A stretch of DNA of 27,384 bases from JBBIOI01 sp037443425. GTDB lineage: Bacteria; Desulfobacterota; BSN033; UBA1163. Shown one piece after another: positions 24,349 to 27,384 of the stretch (position 1 is its first letter; the number at the start of each line of letters is the position of its first letter). The DNA is taken from positions 1 through 27,384 of the forward strand of contig JBBIOI010000041.1 of assembly GCA_037443425.1 (NCBI GenBank). The letters are read 5' to 3'. The translations under genes were made by a program, and so were the position numbers. Below the pieces are notes generated by a model, which worked only from the letters and a program-made list of their open reading frames with translations, was not told where the DNA came from and searched no databases.

Positions 24349-25668
24349 TCATTCAGTTTTTGTTGTCGCCAATTTAATTATATCATATATATAAATCAAT
24401 ACCCCTATGAAGAAACCGAGTCCCCCAAAGAAAACCGCTTTAAACCAGGGTTTCATGAAACCCTGAACAGTTAGAAAGTCTATTCCCAATCCCCTCTGTA
24501 AATATGATTGTACTATCCCAGCTGCGCCAAATGCAAGGCCCATTACAGTCATTGAGATGGTCATAATCCAGAACGACCAGAGTCCTAATTTTTGATTAAA
24601 TTTTTCAATTCCCTTCAATTTAGGGAGGGCGTAATAGATAATTGTAATAATTAGCATCGCATAAGCACCAAAAAATGCCATATGTCCATGAGAAGCAGTC
24701 ACCTGAGTTCCATGGGTCCATCTGTTAACAACAGGTAATGTATGTACTATTCCCCAAACCCCTGCACCGATGAAGTGATAGATAGCACAACCTACAGCCC
24801 AGTAAAGAACGAGACGGTTTGTGATTTCAATCTTTCGATGTCTAACATGATTCAGTGTATCAAATACCATGAACAGTATGGGAACAGGCTCAAGTGCACT
24901 AAAGATTCCACCCCACCAGAGCCAGTATTCCGGTGTTCCAATCCAGTAGTAATGGTGGCCTGTTCCAATGATCCCTGTGAATAAAACGAGAGCTACTTCT
25001 ATATATAACCATTTTTCAATTACATTTCGTTCGATACCTGTTATTTTTAAGAGAATAAATGCCATAAGGGATGCTGCAATCAATTCCCATGCACCTTCAA
25101 CCCAGAGGTGTATGACCCACCACCAGTAATAATAGTCAAGGGTAAGATTTTTAAAGAAAGGGATCCCAAATAGCCACATTACAGCAAGCATGACAATCCC
25201 ACCAAGTAAAAGCCCTTGGATGGCAGTCCAGTTCCTTGTTTTCATCATTGTTAAAAATACATTAAATATAAATATCAAGGCTACAAGCACAATTGCCCAT
25301 TTAAGTTCTACAGGTAACTCAAGGAGTGGTCTTCCAGCAGTCCAGCCAAATATAAAACCTATAACTGCAACTAATCCACCAAGAAGAAGAAGCCAGAATT
25401 GAAGGTTTGCAAGTTTTTTGCTATATATTTCAGTTCGGGCCTCTTCAGGAACAATATAATAGGTTCCACCCATAAATCCAAAAATCATCCATACAACAAG
25501 AAGGTTTGTATGAATAGCACGTGCTGTATTGAATGGGAGTATCCCAATGAGAGGGTCAGGCCATATATATTTGAGGATTAAGAGGATGCCTAAGATAACC
25601 TGTAGGCCAAAAAAGATGGCTGAGATAACAAAATATTTTAATGCTACTTTTTGAGATTCGTAATTCAT
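24349..25668 (-). CDS. norB: Nitric oxide reductase, catalytic subunit NorB (cNOR type)
   Basis: A 439-residue membrane protein of the heme-copper oxidase superfamily with about 12 helices. It reduces 2 NO to N2O. All key residues are present: H53 and H329 (low-spin heme b), H327 (heme b3), FeB ligands H187, H238, H239 and E191, and conserved E195 and E260. These line up with the Pseudomonas residues H60, H349, H347, H207, H258, H259, E211, E215 and E280. It lacks the N-terminal extension of quinol-type NOR, so it should take electrons from NorC. AGGAGGT precedes the ATG. norC is 44 bases upstream. Confidence 0.95.
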   Translation of the reverse strand: MNYESQKVALKYFVISAIFFGLQVILGILLILKYIWPDPLIGILPFNTARAIHTNLLVVWMIFGFMGGTYYIVPEEARTEIYSKKLANLQFWLLLLGGLVAVIGFIFGWTAGRPLLELPVELKWAIVLVALIFIFNVFLTMMKTRNWTAIQGLLLGGIVMLAVMWLFGIPFFKNLTLDYYYWWWVIHLWVEGAWELIAASLMAFILLKITGIERNVIEKWLYIEVALVLFTGIIGTGHHYYWIGTPEYWLWWGGIFSALEPVPILFMVFDTLNHVRHRKIEITNRLVLYWAVGCAIYHFIGAGVWGIVHTLPVVNRWTHGTQVTASHGHMAFFGAYAMLIITIIYYALPKLKGIEKFNQKLGLWSFWIMTISMTVMGLAFGAAGIVQSYLQRGLGIDFLTVQGFMKPWFKAVFFGGLGFFIGVLIYIYDIIKLATTKTE

Positions 25669-25712
25669 TTTGTCTTACCTCCTGTTTCGATTAAAGTTGA
25701 AAGGATAAAAAA

Positions 25713-26408
25713 TCATTTAAGCTCTGAAAGAAAGGTTACTATTGCCTGTATTTCATCATCTGAAAGCTGGCCATATGATGGCATCTTTGTATTTGGATTA
25801 TTAGATTTTGGATCTTTAATCTGGATTGAAAGCCATTCTTTACTTCGTTGGCTTCCAACCATAGTTAAATCCGGTCCACCCGATCCTCCCTTTCCCTCTA
25901 TCTTATGGCAAAGATCACATCTGTTTCGATAATAAAGGTCTTTTCCTTTTGAAACAAGGACCTTACCCTCAGGAGACACCTCTCTTGTTTTTGCAACAGT
26001 TACAGGTTTTGGTGGCCATTCATTTGTGTCAATGGCATCTACCCATTTAAAGAAGGCTATGAGATTTTTTATTTCATCTTCAGAAAGACCCTGATTTGGC
26101 ATTTTCCTTCTTTGAGGGTCTGGGCTTTCTGGATTCTTTAAAAATGCCTTAAGCCAGTTTTCTCCTCGGGTAGAGTAGACCTTCGTCATATCAGGGGCAT
26201 AATAACCTCCGATCCCGAGGATAGTGTGGCAATCGTTACAGTTATACTTGTGCCAGACCCTTTTGCCAAGAACTACCTCATCAGTAAGTTTATCAGTGTT
26301 TGTCCGTTTTGGAATGGTTGAGTGAGTATCAATGGTTAACCAGATAAAGACTAATGTGCAGATTACAGTTCCCCAGATAAAGAGATTTCGTGCAGTTTTT
26401 TTCTCCAT
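25713..26408 (-). CDS. norC: Nitric oxide reductase cytochrome c subunit NorC with an extra C-terminal heme domain
   Basis: NorC passes electrons to NorB in the periplasm, anchored by one helix (residues about 9-26). The first 135 residues match NorC, with CNDCH at 57-61, GYYAPDM, KMP (M103) and IDTNEWPP. Unlike usual single-heme NorC (about 146 residues), a second cytochrome c domain follows, with CDLCH at 164-168 and likely Met ligand M209 in KMPSYG. The total is 231 residues. ATG 26408 is chosen because GGAGG (26421-26417) lies 8 bases before it; TTG 26414 would be only 2 bases away. It heads the norC-norB-DUF364 operon. Confidence 0.93.
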   Translation of the reverse strand: MEKKTARNLFIWGTVICTLVFIWLTIDTHSTIPKRTNTDKLTDEVVLGKRVWHKYNCNDCHTILGIGGYYAPDMTKVYSTRGENWLKAFLKNPESPDPQRRKMPNQGLSEDEIKNLIAFFKWVDAIDTNEWPPKPVTVAKTREVSPEGKVLVSKGKDLYYRNRCDLCHKIEGKGGSGGPDLTMVGSQRSKEWLSIQIKDPKSNNPNTKMPSYGQLSDDEIQAIVTFLSELK

Positions 26409-26450
26409 AATCAAAACCTCCTTTTAATTCATTTCCTGAATTTTAATTTT

Positions 26451-26456
26451 TTTATA
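26451..26456 (-). promoter_or_regulatory. Predicted -10 of the norC promoter
   Basis: TATAAA on the - strand (26456 to 26451) sits where a -10 belongs if the palindrome centred at 26485.5 occupies -41.5, the class II position typical of FNR-family activators. The implied transcript start is near 26444, about 36 bases before the norC ATG. Inferred from spacing only. Confidence 0.55.
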
Positions 26457-26478
26457 ATTTAAAATAAAATTAAAATCT

Positions 26479-26492
26479 TTGACTTAAGTCAA
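26479..26492. promoter_or_regulatory. FNR/DNR-type operator between norC and the dnr-like gene
   Basis: TTGACTTAAGTCAA is a perfect 14-base palindrome matching the TTGAY-N4-RTCAA consensus of FNR/DNR regulators. It lies in the 164-base divergent gap. Toward norC the spacing fits class II activation. Toward the regulator gene, a TAAAAT at 26521-26526 could act as -10, so it may also serve autoregulation. Outside this box and the two elements, the gap is plain AT-rich sequence. Confidence 0.85.
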
Positions 26493-26572
26493 GATTTTAA
26501 AAATTTTTAGGACCCAAATTTAAAATAATTAGAACTTGAAAATATCATTAAAAAAAATTAAACTGAAGGTTA

Positions 26573-27262
26573 ATGGATATTAATCTTTTAAAACAGTGTC
26601 CGCTTTTCGCAGGCCTAAAAGAGGAAGACCTCAGAAAGATCAAATCCATTTCAATACCTAAAAAGATAGTAAAGAAGGAATTAATATTCGCTGAGGGTGA
26701 AACTGCAAAGGGATTTTATGTCATTCTTTCGGGTAAGGTAAAGCTTTATAAAATTTCACCTGAGGGAAAGGAACAGATCCTTCATATTGTCTCTGCACCA
26801 GATGCCTTTGCAGAGGCTGCCCTATTTCTTGAAGGTACTTATCCCGCTTATGCAGAGGCATTGAGTGATGGCCAGCTTCTATTTATCCCGGCAAGGGATT
26901 TTACTCAAATGATTGAAAGAAACCCTAAACTCAGTATTAATATGATTATTTCTCTTTCGCATTTCTTGAAAAAATTTACTGCCTTGATAGAAGAACTATC
27001 TTTAAAGGAGGTATCCTCCAGGGTAGCCAAATATCTTCTGGATTTATCATTAAAGGCAGAAAGAGAAGGAAAAGATCCCATGTGGGTAGAGCTGGATATG
27101 AGTAAGAGTCAACTTGCCTCGAGATTGGGAACTATCAGTGAAACACTTTCAAGAACGCTTGGAAAACTTAAGACTAAAGAAGTAATCGATGTAAAAAAAC
27201 ATAGAGTCAAGATCCTCAATCGAAAATCCCTTGAAGAATTGGCCTCAGGATTAAAAATATAA
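26573..27262 (+). CDS. Crp/Fnr family transcriptional regulator, DNR/NnrR-like
   Basis: A 229-residue regulator. Residues 10-125 form the cyclic-nucleotide-binding-like sensor fold (FAEGETAKGFYVILSGKVKL). A dimerisation helix follows, then a winged helix-turn-helix (about 170-215). The recognition helix has ISETLSRTL with E190, S193 and R194, the ExxSR triad that reads TTGA half sites. It has only one cysteine (C9), so it is not an [4Fe-4S] FNR. The PAYAEAL and FAEAALFLEG segments resemble DNR, a heme-dependent NO sensor. Divergent from norC across a perfect box. GAAGG precedes ATG 26573 closely. Confidence 0.9.
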   Translation: MDINLLKQCPLFAGLKEEDLRKIKSISIPKKIVKKELIFAEGETAKGFYVILSGKVKLYKISPEGKEQILHIVSAPDAFAEAALFLEGTYPAYAEALSDGQLLFIPARDFTQMIERNPKLSINMIISLSHFLKKFTALIEELSLKEVSSRVAKYLLDLSLKAEREGKDPMWVELDMSKSQLASRLGTISETLSRTLGKLKTKEVIDVKKHRVKILNRKSLEELASGLKI

Positions 27263-27283
27263 TTGCCTTTTTATCTCCTTTTC

Positions 27284-27297
27284 TTGACTTAAATCAA
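27284..27297. promoter_or_regulatory. Second FNR/DNR-type operator, facing the gene at the right edge
   Basis: TTGACTTAAATCAA matches the same consensus as the norC box, within the longer pair CTTGA...TCAAG (27283-27298). If centred at -41.5, the -10 should lie at 27320-27325, where TATATT is found. It lies 22 bases after the regulator stop and 55 bases before an ATG at 27352. Confidence 0.75.
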
Positions 27298-27319
27298 GGA
27301 AAGCTTTTGTTTTAAGAGG

Positions 27320-27325
27320 TATATT
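27320..27325 (+). promoter_or_regulatory. Predicted -10 of the promoter at the right edge
   Basis: TATATT sits at exactly the same distance from the box centre (27290.5) as TATAAA does from the norC box centre. The implied transcript start is near 27332, about 20 bases before the ATG at 27352. Inferred from sequence spacing only. Confidence 0.5.
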
Positions 27326-27351
27326 ATTTCAAAAAAAGAAGGAAAAGTTTT

Positions 27352-27384
27352 ATGCTGAGGGATAGAAAAATTACAGAAAAAGAA
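27352..27384 (+). CDS. Start of an unidentified gene, truncated by the window end
   Basis: ATG 27352 opens a frame of 11 codons (MLRDRKITEKE) to the last base. An AAGGAAAA ribosome-binding site and the box and -10 described just upstream support a real start. The product cannot be recognised from 11 residues. Its control region suggests membership of the same NO/anaerobic regulon. Confidence 0.5.
   Translation, partial: MLRDRKITEKE

Noticed and set aside
24349..25668. NorB as a nitric oxide dismutase or other divergent NOR variant
   Set aside because: The FeB ligands (three His plus E191) and E195/E260 are all canonical, and there is no quinol-type N-terminal extension; with norC next to it, cNOR is the best call.
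26573..27262. Oxygen-sensing FNR
   Set aside because: Only one cysteine (C9) is present, so an FNR-type [4Fe-4S] cluster cannot be formed; DNR/NnrR-like is preferred.

Overview
The window joins two unlike regions of a bacterial chromosome with AT-rich DNA (judged by eye). The ribosomal protein set, the zinc-binding (C+) forms of S4, S14, L24 and L36, a zinc-lid adenylate kinase, an inner-membrane CbcL-type cytochrome and exported multiheme cytochromes suggest a Gram-negative, anaerobic or microaerophilic respirer. Lineages such as Desulfobacterota, Nitrospirota, Schekmanbacteria or Deferribacterota would fit. This is inference; no 16S or other decisive marker is present.

Region 1 (1-16347, all + strand) is the fused str/S10/spc/alpha superoperon. 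It holds the tail of tuf, then rpsJ-rplC-rplD-rplW-rplB-rpsS-rplV-rpsC-rplP-rpmC-rpsQ-rplN-rplX-rplE-rpsZ-rpsH-rplF-rplR-rpsE-rpmD-rplO-secY-adk-infA-rpmJ-rpsM-rpsK-rpsD-rpoA-rplQ, followed by groL. Gaps are tiny and several genes overlap by ATGA. Oddities are the absence of map between adk and infA, groL without groES, an acidic linker in RpoA, and several TTG starts.

Region 2 (16356-19848, - strand) reads fmdB-like zinc ribbon, ABC-F ATPase, then a DUF362/ferredoxin protein. It converges on groL.

Region 3 (19849-27384) is the accessory part and the most interesting. It looks like a nitric-oxide/N-oxide module. On + is a CbcL-like quinone oxidoreductase with nine heme c motifs fused to a diheme b domain. 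Converging on it from the - strand is norC-norB-DUF364, then an octaheme cytochrome of the hydroxylamine-oxidoreductase (HAO) type. Divergent from norC is a DNR-type Crp/Fnr regulator with the ExxSR recognition helix. A perfect TTGAC-N4-GTCAA box lies between norC and this regulator, a second box precedes a gene running off the right end, and a weaker one precedes the HAO-like gene.

A working model: NO is sensed by the DNR-like protein, which turns on a cNOR (NorBC) with an unusual two-heme NorC, and perhaps the HAO-like enzyme. The CbcL-like protein could pass electrons between the quinone pool and periplasmic cytochromes. The DUF364 protein, cotranscribed with norB, is a candidate accessory factor because norD and norQ are not seen here. 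No tRNA, rRNA, CRISPR array or insertion sequence was seen, and no gene-free stretch exceeds 300 bases.
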